NCBI GenBank assembly: GCA_964501925.1
Contig: CAZCTM010000008.1
Location: forward strand, 1-64,000
Direction: 5' to 3'
DNA length: 64,000 nucleotides
Origin: CAYLYU01 sp964501925
GTDB lineage: Bacteria > Pseudomonadota > Zetaproteobacteria > Mariprofundales > Mariprofundaceae
Part shown: positions 25,574 to 35,252 of the stretch, one piece after another
Position numbering within the stretch: the stretch's first letter is position 1
How the letters are laid out: every line of letters begins with the position of its first letter
Position numbers and translations under genes: made by a program
Notes under the pieces: model-generated
What the model saw: only the letters and a program-made list of their open reading frames with translations
The model's database searches: none
Told to the model about the DNA's origin: nothing

Positions 25574-26377
25574 CTACAACCTCACTGTCCCCGGGCTGTG
25601 GAGCAGATCATCAAGATAGCTCTTGCTGCTCCGGGAAAAGGGGATGGGCCCATCCGGTCTGCCTTCGATAAACTGCCGGACACGCGGGTCATCGCTTCTT
25701 CGAATATCCTCAGACGTCCCCCTGGCAATGACCTTACCCTGCCAAAGCAGGATGACGTGATCGGCGATGGAGAGGCCGGCCTGCACATCATGGGTCACAA
25801 CAATTGAGGTCATGTGAACCTTTCGGGTCAGCCGGTCGATCAATGAGGTGATCACCCCTGCGGATATGGGATCCAGACCGGAAGTCGGTTCATCAAAAAA
25901 CACCACCTTCGGATCCATAGCAAGTGCCCTGGCCAGGGCCACTCGTTTGGCCATGCCTCCGGAAAGCTCCGATGGCATCAAGTGACCCAGACCCCTGAGC
26001 CCCACCTGTTCCAGCTTCATGGTCACAATGGTCTGGATGACGGACTCATCCAGGTCCGTATGCTCATGCAGGGTAAAGGCAACATTGTCGTACACATTCA
26101 GTGAATTCAGAAGAGCGGAATACTGAAACACCATTCCCATGCCCTGCCGAAGTTCATAAAGGCGTTTGCGACTTATCCTGGCAAGATCCTCGCCCTCGAA
26201 CCAGATATGACCCGAACTCGGCCTGGCCAGCCCCGATATCAGCCTCAGCAACGTGGTCTTGCCAGAGCCCGAGCCCCCCAGAATCACCGTGACACCCTTT
26301 TCCTTTACCTGAAGGTCCACGTGATCCAGGGCAAGCGCACCGTTGAAGCTCATGCTCACCTGCTCACAGCGTATCAC
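25574..26377 (-). CDS. mlaF: MlaF, ATPase of the phospholipid ABC transporter
   Basis: 267 residues. Walker A GGSGSGKTTLL, signature LSGGMAKRVALARAL, Walker B VVFFDEPTSGLDP and the switch His in VVTHDVQ are intact. The LSGGMAKR form is typical of MlaF/Ttg2A ABC ATPases. First gene of mlaF-E-D-C; divergent from glnE, with 116 bases between the starts. Confidence 0.96.
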   Translation of the reverse strand: MIRCEQVSMSFNGALALDHVDLQVKEKGVTVILGGSGSGKTTLLRLISGLARPSSGHIWFEGEDLARISRKRLYELRQGMGMVFQYSALLNSLNVYDNVAFTLHEHTDLDESVIQTIVTMKLEQVGLRGLGHLMPSELSGGMAKRVALARALAMDPKVVFFDEPTSGLDPISAGVITSLIDRLTRKVHMTSIVVTHDVQAGLSIADHVILLWQGKVIARGTSEDIRRSDDPRVRQFIEGRPDGPIPFSRSSKSYLDDLLHSPGTVRL

Positions 26378-26493
26378 TGTTGTTCAGCACCCCTTATCTG
26401 ATCGCCTTTCGATCGTTGATTTGATGCAAAACTAACCACAGATCACCCGATTTGCACGTGTGTGAATCAACAAAATCCGGTTATGATGCACAA

Positions 26494-29256
26494 ATGCACG
26501 ATCAGACCCTTCGATTCTGTTTGCAGCAAGCACCTCAGCACGAGGAATCCATCCGACGCCTGTTCAGACTCTCCCCCTTTTTTGCGGATCTGATGCGTGA
26601 CGCGGATGAGGCCGAATGCCGGTCCGTATTTTCAGACGCCTCGTCAGTCCGCCTGCCTGACCCATCATCGGTATGGCGACCGACTCCTGAGTGTGAGGAC
26701 ATGGATGCATGCATGGCCGAACTCAGACGCGTCAAACGTGAAGGAATGCGGCGCATTCTGTGGTGGGAGCTGGGGTTGCGATCGGACGTCCTAGTGTCAG
26801 CTGCCAGCCTGTCGTCTCTCGCCATCAACCTGCTCGAGGCTGCCCTCAGGATGGCTGAGAGACTGATGGAAGCCAAACACGGTCGCCTGGACGGGGGTAA
26901 ATTCTGTGTCATCGGGCTGGGCAAGCTCGGAGGCATGGAGCTGAACCTGAATTCAGATGTGGACCTGCTCTTCCTGTGGCAGACCCGACCGGGGGGGTCG
27001 ACGAGTACAAAATTACGGGATGCCGGAGAATATTACCAGAGGCTAAGCCGCACGCTTTTGAGGCTGATGTCAGCATATACCGAACTGGGCCGTGCATGGA
27101 TCACGGACATGCGTTTGCGCCCCGGCGGGGATGGAGGCCCTCTATGCCTGAGCCTGGATGCCACGCTTCAATATTATCAGAACTACGGGCAAACCTGGGA
27201 ACGCGCCATGCTGATCAAGGCGAGACCCGTCGCAGGTGATCTGGACCTCGGCACGACGTTTATCAACGAGCTGACACCCTTCATTTACCGGCGTTACCTG
27301 GATTATACAACCATCCAGGCACTGGCCGACATGAAGCGGCGGATCGACATTGAAGCCGGGGAAAAGGGGATAGGCAAGGGATATGACATCAAGCGCGGAA
27401 AAGGGGGGATCCGCGAAATCGAGTTTCTTATCCAGTCCTTGCAGCTTCTCTTCGGCGGGCGTCATCCAGAGCTGCGTGTTCGGGCAAGCATGTCAGCCCT
27501 GCAGGCCCTGCTCGGGGCGGGACTCATCACCCCATCCGAGGCTGAAGAACTGGAGGAGGCATATCGCCTCTGGCGGAGTATCGAGCACGCCCTGCAAGCA
27601 CGTTGTGGTGAACAGACTCACGTCTTGTTTGAGGGATTTGCACCCTATCTCAGCGAAGCACTTGGGCTGCCCGGAATTCAGGCGCTCATGCAGGAACGTG
27701 CAGAAACGGTTCAGAGGCATTTTCGCTATCGCTTCCCTGAGCAGGACACCCCATCCGGCGAAAGGCTTTCATGGCTGGAAGCAGATGAGCCTGAATGGGA
27801 CAGACGTCTGCTGACGGAGACCCATGAGGACAGGCGAAGGATCAAACTGGCCCTGAAGGAGATTCGGAACGATGCCGATCGCGGGCTTCTGCCCGCACGA
27901 AGCCGCAATCAGATAAATGGCATCGTTGATCGGGCGATGCAAGCCTGGCAGGGGGATGCCAACCAGGTTCAGGCCCTGGAGGCGCTGGCAAGGCTTTTCA
28001 GACAGATCAGTGGCCGCGCCACCTGGATTGATCTGCTTGCCACCCATGAGGGGGTGCTTTCCTGGATGCTGGATGCACTGGCTGCCAGCGCCTACATCAG
28101 GGATCACCTCGTCAAGGATCCAACATGGCTTGAGTGGCCGATCGAAGGTGAGCGGGGAAAGGAACGCATTGAACATATTGAAAGGCAGCTTGAAAAGGTG
28201 CGTGGCGCCGACCTGACGGATGAGGAATGTCTGGCAGACATGGCCAGGCTGGTCGACCAGGCCCGAATCACCACAGCCATGGCCATTGCAGCCGGTGAGG
28301 CGGATCCCTTGAGCGTTGGCGACTGGCTTGCACGAACGGCGGATCAGGCGGTACGAACATGCCTGCAACTGAGCCTGAGACAGTTACGGTTGCCTTTTGA
28401 CTTTCCTTTTGTTTGTCTGGCCATGGGAAAACACGGCAGTCGAGAGATGGGGCTGGTTTCGGACCTTGATCTGGTCTACCTCCTCGTGCACGAAGACCCG
28501 GCAAGCATGGAACAAGGGGACAGGAGCCTGAGGGAATGGTCACAACGCCTTGGCAGGCGCATCATTCAGCACCTTACGGCTCATCCTCCTTTCGGAGCTG
28601 GCTATCAGCTCGACGTGCGCCTCAGACCCTCAGGACAAAGCGGCGTGCTGGTCACGACGCTGAATGCGTTCAGGGATTACCAGTTGCACCACGCACAAAC
28701 CTGGGAACATCAGGCGCTTTGCAGGGCCAGGGCAGTCGCAGGACCCAAAGACGCCATAAGCATGACCGATCAGGTCGTCACAGAGATTCTTGATCAGCCC
28801 CGCGACGAAAAAAAACTGGCCAGGGATGTCATGGCCATGCGGCAAAAAATGCTAAGGCACCTGGCCAGCCATCGTAGGGATATCATCAACCTGAAACAGG
28901 ACGAGGGAGGGCTTGTCGATATCGAGTTCCTGGCGCAATATGCGCGGCTGATATTCGGCGGCTCCGCCACGGGAACGGTGGCAGGTTTGCGTCAACTCCA
29001 TCAACGTGCATCCCGAAAGTGGAGAGAATCGGCAACCGAGCTTGCCCAAACCTATCTGGACTATCGTCAGATGGAAAACATCCTCCGGGTGCAGTTGTGG
29101 CAATCGATCAGTGGCTTGCCTCGTGACGAGACAGCGCCAGAATGGGAAACCCTGCGTCGCCATGGACCGATCAAGTCTCCGCTGGAGCTGGAACAACGCA
29201 TGAACTGGGTACATGAGCGGTTTTTGCTGCTCCTGAATGAAGATGAGGAGAACTAA
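26494..29256 (+). CDS. glnE: Bifunctional glutamine synthetase adenylyltransferase/deadenylase
   Basis: 920 residues from the ATG at 26494 (a TTG at 26452 extends the frame by 14). Two nucleotidyltransferase domains are visible: GLGKLGGMELNLNSDVDLLF (about 145) and AMGKHGSREMGLVSDLDLVY (about 640), each followed by a GlnD-PUTase helical domain. It adenylylates or deadenylylates glutamine synthetase under control of PII and glutamine. Length fits E. coli GlnE (946). The stop abuts the ilvE start. Confidence 0.95.
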   Translation: MHDQTLRFCLQQAPQHEESIRRLFRLSPFFADLMRDADEAECRSVFSDASSVRLPDPSSVWRPTPECEDMDACMAELRRVKREGMRRILWWELGLRSDVLVSAASLSSLAINLLEAALRMAERLMEAKHGRLDGGKFCVIGLGKLGGMELNLNSDVDLLFLWQTRPGGSTSTKLRDAGEYYQRLSRTLLRLMSAYTELGRAWITDMRLRPGGDGGPLCLSLDATLQYYQNYGQTWERAMLIKARPVAGDLDLGTTFINELTPFIYRRYLDYTTIQALADMKRRIDIEAGEKGIGKGYDIKRGKGGIREIEFLIQSLQLLFGGRHPELRVRASMSALQALLGAGLITPSEAEELEEAYRLWRSIEHALQARCGEQTHVLFEGFAPYLSEALGLPGIQALMQERAETVQRHFRYRFPEQDTPSGERLSWLEADEPEWDRRLLTETHEDRRRIKLALKEIRNDADRGLLPARSRNQINGIVDRAMQAWQGDANQVQALEALARLFRQISGRATWIDLLATHEGVLSWMLDALAASAYIRDHLVKDPTWLEWPIEGERGKERIEHIERQLEKVRGADLTDEECLADMARLVDQARITTAMAIAAGEADPLSVGDWLARTADQAVRTCLQLSLRQLRLPFDFPFVCLAMGKHGSREMGLVSDLDLVYLLVHEDPASMEQGDRSLREWSQRLGRRIIQHLTAHPPFGAGYQLDVRLRPSGQSGVLVTTLNAFRDYQLHHAQTWEHQALCRARAVAGPKDAISMTDQVVTEILDQPRDEKKLARDVMAMRQKMLRHLASHRRDIINLKQDEGGLVDIEFLAQYARLIFGGSATGTVAGLRQLHQRASRKWRESATELAQTYLDYRQMENILRVQLWQSISGLPRDETAPEWETLRRHGPIKSPLELEQRMNWVHERFLLLLNEDEEN

Positions 29257-30183
29257 ATGACCAATGACTTTTCAGACCGGGATGGTGTGATCTGGTTCGA
29301 TGGCGAAATGATCCCCTGGCGCGAGGCCAAGGTGCACGTACTGACCCACACGCTCCATTATGGCATGGGTGTCTTTGAAGGTGTACGTGCTTACAAGGCG
29401 GATCAGGGCACGGCCATCTTCCGCCTCCAGGAGCATACCGATCGGTTCTTCAGGTCAGCACACATCATGAGCATGCCCATGCCCTTCGACAAGGACGAGC
29501 TGAATACCGCGCAGCTCGATGCGGTGCGGGAAAACAAGCTGGATTCGGCTTACATCCGGCCGATGGCCTTTTACGGATCTGAAGGGATGGGACTGCGCGC
29601 AGACAACCTTAGAGTCCACGTGATTGTAGCCGCCTGGGAATGGGGGCCGTACCTGGGGGATTCGGCGTTGAAGAACGGGATCCGAATCCGCACCTCATCC
29701 TTCACCCGTCACCATGTGAACATCACCATGTGCAAGGCAAAGGCCAACGGCCATTACATCAACTCGATGCTCGCGCTGAATGAGGCGCTTCGTGACGGCT
29801 ACGATGAGGCGCTCCTTCTCGACGTGGAGGGCTTTGCAGCCGAAGGCAGTGGCGAAAACCTCTTCATTGTCCGAGATGGTGTGATCTACACACCCGATCT
29901 TACCAGCGCCCTGGACGGCATTACCCGTGCAACCGTGATTCAGCTTGCCGAAGAGGAAGGTTTCAACGTCGTCGTCAAACGCATCACCCGGGATGAGGTC
30001 TACATCGCCGATGAGGCCTTTTTCACCGGCACCGCGGCCGAAGTCACACCGATCCATGCCATTGATGGCCGTCGGATAGGCGCTGGCGGTCGTGGTCCTG
30101 TAACCGAGATCCTTCAGCAAAAATATTTTGACGTGGTGCATGGCCGCAGTAACAGGCACACGGACTGGCTGACCTACATTTGA
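29257..30183 (+). CDS. ilvE: Branched-chain amino acid aminotransferase
   Basis: 308 residues, fold-type IV PLP enzyme. HYGMGVFEGVRAY near the N-terminus, KAKANGHYINSMLALNEAL with the PLP lysine, and VEGFAAEGSGENLFIVRDG are diagnostic. Last step of Ile, Val and Leu synthesis with glutamate as donor. The ATG directly follows the glnE stop, so it is coupled to a nitrogen-control gene; ilvC lies elsewhere in this window. Confidence 0.96.
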   Translation: MTNDFSDRDGVIWFDGEMIPWREAKVHVLTHTLHYGMGVFEGVRAYKADQGTAIFRLQEHTDRFFRSAHIMSMPMPFDKDELNTAQLDAVRENKLDSAYIRPMAFYGSEGMGLRADNLRVHVIVAAWEWGPYLGDSALKNGIRIRTSSFTRHHVNITMCKAKANGHYINSMLALNEALRDGYDEALLLDVEGFAAEGSGENLFIVRDGVIYTPDLTSALDGITRATVIQLAEEEGFNVVVKRITRDEVYIADEAFFTGTAAEVTPIHAIDGRRIGAGGRGPVTEILQQKYFDVVHGRSNRHTDWLTYI

Positions 30184-30201
30184 GAACCCGCCTGGCTCAA
30201 A

Positions 30202-30226
30202 CCCCTGCTGCATTCATGCGCAGGGG
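30202..30226. terminator. Hairpin between convergent ilvE and Dabb lipoprotein genes
   Basis: CCCCTG (30202-30207) pairs with CAGGGG (30221-30226), with an inner GCAT/ATGC stem. T-tails are weak (TTTG on the minus strand), so terminator function is only probable. Confidence 0.4.
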
Positions 30227-30244
30227 CAACAAAACGAAGAAGGC

Positions 30245-30661
30245 CTACTCGGCAAAGTCGTAAACGACGATTTTTTTCACCAGCGGCCTGATGATTTCCT
30301 GTACAGCCTTCATGTGATCAGGATGAACAAGGTAGGCCTGCATCGCCTCCTCATCCCTGAAAGCGAGCAGGATACCCACATCAAAGCTGTCATCGACAAT
30401 CGTTCTGCTGCTTGGAATGGAAGTGCCTGCCCTTACGCTGACCACGCCGGGAATGCTCGCAAACGACCTTGAAGCATCGATGATTTGCTGACGAGCCTGG
30501 GCTTTTCCAGGCTCCTTCAGCCAGCAGAGCACAAGATGATAAACCTTTGCCTCAGAAGCTCCCGGAGAAACGGGGTGGGCGCAGGCGCTCAAAACGATCA
30601 TTGCTACAACCCATGCCTTCCACCTGGGATGAAACCGGCGATCAGCTTCTTTCGGAGACAT
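30245..30661 (-). CDS. Lipoprotein with Dabb (stress-response A/B barrel) domain
   Basis: 138 residues. The N-terminal stretch with basic residues and VVAMIVLSAC is a lipobox (LSAC), followed by a ferredoxin-like Dabb domain: VYHLVLCWLKEPGKAQARQQI, VVSVRAGTSIPSSR, FDVGILLAFRDEEAMQAYLVHPDH. Dabb proteins are small dimeric alpha/beta barrels, usually cytosolic and of unknown or lyase-like function; a lipid-anchored form is unusual. The start overlaps the end of the Nudix gene by 20 bases. Confidence 0.8.
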   Translation of the reverse strand: MSPKEADRRFHPRWKAWVVAMIVLSACAHPVSPGASEAKVYHLVLCWLKEPGKAQARQQIIDASRSFASIPGVVSVRAGTSIPSSRTIVDDSFDVGILLAFRDEEAMQAYLVHPDHMKAVQEIIRPLVKKIVVYDFAE

Positions 30662-31058
30662 GCTCGATCACCATCTGGTTCAGAACCTCGACATTGGCCT
30701 GAGGCATCGGGTAATCGCCAAGTTGATGGACGGGCACCCAGGCATGCTCCACACTGGATATCTTGGCCAGATCATGGCAGATGCATGAGAACAGGTAAAA
30801 ATACAGCTGCCGGTCCGGATAGCTGTACTCACATTCATCCAGAACCTCCCAATCCAGTCCGTCGATACCTGTCTCTTCAAGAAGCTCGCGCCTCGCAGCC
30901 TCAATCGGAGTCTCACCAGTCTGTATCCTGCCGCCTGGAAAGCTCCACAGTCCCGGACAATGCACATCATCGGCCCGGCGCAAAAGCAACACTTCATCAT
31001 TGACGTTGAGGACGACTACAAGGGCAATATGCCGGCATGTTTCACCCTTTTTTTTCAT
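30642..31058 (-). CDS. Nudix hydrolase, MutT-like
   Basis: 138 residues. A complete Nudix box GX5EX7REUXEEXGU is present in GRIQTGETPIEAARRELLEETGI (around 43-65). LWSFPGG before it is typical of MutT-type 8-oxo-dGTP pyrophosphatases, which clean the nucleotide pool. It sits downstream of secA-argJ, the same neighbourhood as mutT in many proteobacteria. Substrate not provable from sequence. Confidence 0.88.
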   Translation of the reverse strand: MKKKGETCRHIALVVVLNVNDEVLLLRRADDVHCPGLWSFPGGRIQTGETPIEAARRELLEETGIDGLDWEVLDECEYSYPDRQLYFYLFSCICHDLAKISSVEHAWVPVHQLGDYPMPQANVEVLNQMVIEHVSERS

Positions 31059-31130
31059 GGGTGACGTGACATCCCGAGCAGACTGGAAAAGGCCCTCATG
31101 CCTGGCAAGGCACCGGAATTCCCTTTTTTG

Positions 31131-32342
31131 TCATGTCCGATACTCAGCATTGATACGTATATATTCATGGGTCAGATCCCCGGTCCATACCGTTGCACTG
31201 GCCTTGCCAACACCAAGATTGATGTACAGCGTAAACTCATCGCGAGCAAACACGGCCATCCCGTCCTCGTCCCGGTAAGCGGGATGAAGATTGCCGGACG
31301 CGAGAATAACAACCTCATCAGCTTTCAGGTCGATGCAGTCCGGATGAACAGTGGCATCGCTATTGCCGATGGCTGAAAGAATACGCCCCCAGTTGGCATC
31401 GCTTCCGGCAAAGGCTGTTTTGACAAGCAGGGAGGTGGCAATGGTGCGGCCCACATTGCGCGCCTCTTCTTCGGAGGCCGCTCCCCCAATCTCAATGGTC
31501 ACAAACTTGGACACGCCTTCACCATCACGCACGATCATCTGTGCCAGCTCCACGCATAACCCCGATAGCGCCTCGGTAAACATGCCCACATCACTCAAAG
31601 GGGCGCAACCAAGCCCGAGGCCCGAGGAAAGCAGATACACCGTATCATTGGTGGAGGTATCACCATCCACGGAAATGCAGTTGAACGAACGTTCAACCGA
31701 TTTCTCCAGCATGGCCTGCAAATCCTTCGCATCCAAAGGTGCGTCGGTGACCAGAAAGGCAAGCATGGTAGCCATGTCCGGATGGATCATGCCCGAGCCC
31801 TTGCAGATTCCGGTAATTGTGTATCTCCCAACCTTCCTGGAGGCATATTTGGCAAAGGTATCCGTGGTTCGAATTGCGTTTGCTGCCTGAACCCAACCCG
31901 TTTCGGACAGGTTTGCAGCCGCCTCACGCACGCCTTCACGAATTCGCTCAATCGGAAACGGGGTCCCGATCACACCGGTAGAGGCCGAAAGGACTGAATC
32001 GGGAACAAGCCCGGCTGCCACGGCCGCCTCCCTGATCAGATCCTCAGCCCAGATACGCTCCATATCACCGGTTCCGGCATTGGCGTTACCGCTATTGGCA
32101 ATAATGCCGCGGATACCCGTCGGGTTCGTGGACAGGGTTCTTTCCCCAAGATCCACACAGGCGGCGCGACATCGGTTCCGCGTAAAAACACCTGCAGCCC
32201 GGGCCGCCACATCGGAGACGATCAGGGTCAGATCCTGCCGCTTTCCCTTCAGTTCAGGGGATCGTACGCCACAGGAGGCCGTGCCAACCCTAAAACCCGG
32301 CACGGGCAGGGGCGGTTTCAGTTCCGGTGGGTTTACCGCCAT
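31131..32342 (-). CDS. argJ: Bifunctional glutamate N-acetyltransferase/N-acetylglutamate synthase
   Basis: 403 residues. ArgJ recycles acetyl from N-acetylornithine to glutamate in arginine synthesis. The self-cleavage site and nucleophile Thr are in HPDMATMLAFLVTDA, and the oxyanion segment in STGVIGTPFPIERI. Full length; processed into alpha and beta chains. Lies between secA and the Nudix gene on the same strand. Confidence 0.95.
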   Translation of the reverse strand: MAVNPPELKPPLPVPGFRVGTASCGVRSPELKGKRQDLTLIVSDVAARAAGVFTRNRCRAACVDLGERTLSTNPTGIRGIIANSGNANAGTGDMERIWAEDLIREAAVAAGLVPDSVLSASTGVIGTPFPIERIREGVREAAANLSETGWVQAANAIRTTDTFAKYASRKVGRYTITGICKGSGMIHPDMATMLAFLVTDAPLDAKDLQAMLEKSVERSFNCISVDGDTSTNDTVYLLSSGLGLGCAPLSDVGMFTEALSGLCVELAQMIVRDGEGVSKFVTIEIGGAASEEEARNVGRTIATSLLVKTAFAGSDANWGRILSAIGNSDATVHPDCIDLKADEVVILASGNLHPAYRDEDGMAVFARDEFTLYINLGVGKASATVWTGDLTHEYIRINAEYRT

Positions 32343-32429
32343 GAAAGATTCCCAAGAAAAAAACAGCCGGGTGGCGGCGGTCGTTTCATCTGTGCAGATC
32401 CGTACCTGAATCGACCTTTGATACCACTT

Positions 32430-35087
32430 CTAGGCGGCCTGACGCCTGCCGTGGCAGTTCTTGTATTTCTTTCCAGAACCGCATGGGCAGGGCTGGTTTC
32501 TGCCCACCTTCGGCTGCTTGCGGCGCACGGTCGCGGGAGTCTCTTCAACTTCCTCATCGCCATGCTTGAACTGCATGGGTGTCTGGCGTACTTCGGGCTC
32601 AGGTTGAGGCGGTTGTTCCACACGGACGCTATGCAGGGCCAGCATGGTTTCCTCCCGGATACGCGCGATCATGCTGGCAAAAAGCTTGAAGGACTCGTGC
32701 TTGTATTCCTGCAGGGGCTGCTTCTGCGCATAGCCGCGAAGCCCGATCCCCTCCCGCAGGTGATCCATGGCCAGAAGATGCTCCTTCCAGTGATGGTCGA
32801 GGATCTGCAGGAGAAGCATTTTCTCGAAATGCTTCATGTTCTCCTCACCCACCTGTTCGGCCTTTTCCTGCATGAAGCTGGCCAGGGCGTCGGTGATCCT
32901 TTCCACCATCTGGTCCGAGCTTTCCACCTCTCCGGAATCCACCCAGTCCTTGACCGGTAACTGGACTGTCAACTTCTCTTTAAGCGCCTGCTGGAGGCCT
33001 TCAAGATCCCAGTTTTCCACGTAGGACTGGGGTGGCAGGTACTGATCAACCAACTGACTCACATAATCACGTCGCATGTCGGCAATGACATCGCTGACAT
33101 CTTCCGCCTCCAGAAGCTCACGGCGCTGGTCATAAATGACCCCTCGCTGCTGATTCATGACGTCGTCATATTCGAGAAGCTGCTTCCGGATATCGAAATT
33201 GCGGCCTTCCACCTTCTTCTGGGAGTTTTCAATGGCCTTGCTAACCCAGGGATGCTCGATGACCTCCCCCTCGTTGAAACCCATTTTCTGCAGCATGGAC
33301 TGCATCTTCTCGCCCCCAAAGATACGCATCAGGTCATCTTCCAGAGACAGATAGAACCTGGACGAGCCCGGGTCGCCCTGTCGTCCGGACCGACCACGCA
33401 ACTGATTGTCGATACGCCGGGACTCATGGCGTTCGGTGCCGATGATATGAAGGCCCCCGAGCTTCACCACCTCCTCATGCTCCAGCCTGCATTGCTCACG
33501 GATTTCCCTGATCCGCTTTTCCCTTTCTTCCTCCTTGAGGTTCTCGGGCAGTTGCTGGATGAGCATCTCGGGATTGCCGCCAAGGACAATGTCGGTGCCG
33601 CGCCCGGCCATGTTGGTTGCGATTGTCACTGCACCCTTGCGGCCGGCCTGGGCAACAATTTCCGCCTCGCGCTCATGGTATTTGGCATTCAGGACCTGAT
33701 GCCTGATGCCCCGCTTCTTCAACAGTTCAGAGAGTTGCTCGGATTTTTCGATGGAAGTGGTTCCGACTAGGATTGGCTGACCTTTCTTATGACGCTCGAC
33801 GATGTCTTCAATAATGGCGTTGTACTTGTCCTTCTGATCGCGATACACAAGGTCGGGCATGTCCTCCCGGATCATGGGCTGATTGGTCGGAACAATGACA
33901 ACCTCGAGCTTGTAGATCTTTTCAAACTCCTCCGCCTCTGTATCCGCGGTACCGGTCATGCCTGCCAGCTTCTCGTACATGCGGAAATAATTCTGGAAAG
34001 TCACCGAGGCAAGGGTCTGATTCTCGGGCTTCACGGGCACGCCTTCCTTGGCCTCCAGGGCCTGATGGAGCCCATCGGAATAACGACGGCCCGGCATCAT
34101 GCGGCCGGTAAACTCGTCAATGATGATGACTTCGCCATTCTTGACGATGTAATCCACTTCACGGGTAAACAGCGTGTTGGCCCGCAGGGCCTGTGTGGCT
34201 GCATGGAACAGATTGACATTGGCAGGATCGTACAGATCCCCCGACTTCAACAAGCCGGCCTCCTTGAAGAGGTTTTCGATCCGCTCCATTCCTTTTTCGG
34301 TATAGGAAACCGCCCGCTGTTTCTCGTCCTTCTCGTAATCATCGGGATCAAGCTGCTTCACAAGCTTGTCCGCCGCGGTATAAAGCTCGCCCGCCTGCTC
34401 GGCCGGACCGGAGATGATCAGCGGGGTTCTCGCCTCATCGATGAGAATGGAGTCAACTTCATCGACGATGGCATAGTAGAGCGGCCTCTGACGCACAAGC
34501 TCGTCTCGGCTGAAGGCCATGTTATCCCTCAGATAGTCAAAACCATACTCGTTGTTGGTGCCATAGGTGATGTCCGCGTCATAGGCAGCCCTTCTTTCCT
34601 CATTCGACAGGCCATGCACGATCACCCCGACACTCATCCCCAGGAAGGTGTAGATCTTGCCCATCCATTCCGCATCTCGTCTGGCAAGATAATCGTTCAC
34701 GGTGACCACATGCACACCCTTGCCCGTAAGGGCGTTGAGATAAACGGCCAGCGTGGCAACCAGTGTTTTACCCTCACCGGTCTTCATTTCGGCAATCTTG
34801 CCTTCATGCAGGATCATGCCGCCGATGAGCTGAACATCAAAATGCCGCATGTTCAGCACCCGGCGCGAAGCCTCGCGCACCACCGCAAAGGCCTCGGGCA
34901 GGAGATCGTTCAGGGATTCTCCCTTCTCCAGTCTTTCCTTGAAATGGGGAGTCCTGGCAGCCAGCTCCGCATCGCTCAGCGCCTGAATCTCCGGCTCCAG
35001 AGCGTTGATTCGATCCACAACGGGATACATCTGTTTCAGTATCCGTTCGTTTCGGCTACCGAAAACCTTGGTGAGTACATTGAACAT
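32430..35087 (-). CDS. secA: Preprotein translocase ATPase SecA
   Basis: 885 residues. Walker A MKTGEGKTLVATL, DEVDSILIDEARTPLIISG, GTTSIEKSEQLS, NMAGRGTDIVLGG and RGRSGRQGDPGSSRF are all present; the C-terminus has the zinc-binding CPCGSGKKYKNCHG that contacts SecB and ribosomes. Drives post-translational export through SecYEG. AGGAG lies 10 bases before the ATG at 35087; a TTG two codons earlier is the alternative. Confidence 0.97.
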   Translation of the reverse strand: MFNVLTKVFGSRNERILKQMYPVVDRINALEPEIQALSDAELAARTPHFKERLEKGESLNDLLPEAFAVVREASRRVLNMRHFDVQLIGGMILHEGKIAEMKTGEGKTLVATLAVYLNALTGKGVHVVTVNDYLARRDAEWMGKIYTFLGMSVGVIVHGLSNEERRAAYDADITYGTNNEYGFDYLRDNMAFSRDELVRQRPLYYAIVDEVDSILIDEARTPLIISGPAEQAGELYTAADKLVKQLDPDDYEKDEKQRAVSYTEKGMERIENLFKEAGLLKSGDLYDPANVNLFHAATQALRANTLFTREVDYIVKNGEVIIIDEFTGRMMPGRRYSDGLHQALEAKEGVPVKPENQTLASVTFQNYFRMYEKLAGMTGTADTEAEEFEKIYKLEVVIVPTNQPMIREDMPDLVYRDQKDKYNAIIEDIVERHKKGQPILVGTTSIEKSEQLSELLKKRGIRHQVLNAKYHEREAEIVAQAGRKGAVTIATNMAGRGTDIVLGGNPEMLIQQLPENLKEEEREKRIREIREQCRLEHEEVVKLGGLHIIGTERHESRRIDNQLRGRSGRQGDPGSSRFYLSLEDDLMRIFGGEKMQSMLQKMGFNEGEVIEHPWVSKAIENSQKKVEGRNFDIRKQLLEYDDVMNQQRGVIYDQRRELLEAEDVSDVIADMRRDYVSQLVDQYLPPQSYVENWDLEGLQQALKEKLTVQLPVKDWVDSGEVESSDQMVERITDALASFMQEKAEQVGEENMKHFEKMLLLQILDHHWKEHLLAMDHLREGIGLRGYAQKQPLQEYKHESFKLFASMIARIREETMLALHSVRVEQPPQPEPEVRQTPMQFKHGDEEVEETPATVRRKQPKVGRNQPCPCGSGKKYKNCHGRRQAA

Positions 35088-35252
35088 GAACAATTATCTC
35101 CTGGGCCTTACCCTGTTACAATAAGGCGGCGCAATCTACCATGCCGCCGGATTGTCACCAAGCAAGCTTAAAATATCCTGAAGGAGCACGGTCTTCCTGC
35201 CATAACATGGGGTCGAACCGGGTGGATGAGCCGATACGGACGTTCGTTCAAG

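Noticed and set aside
33789..35171. 460-codon open frame antisense to secA
   Set aside because: Shadow of secA codon bias; no recognisable domain and no ribosome site.
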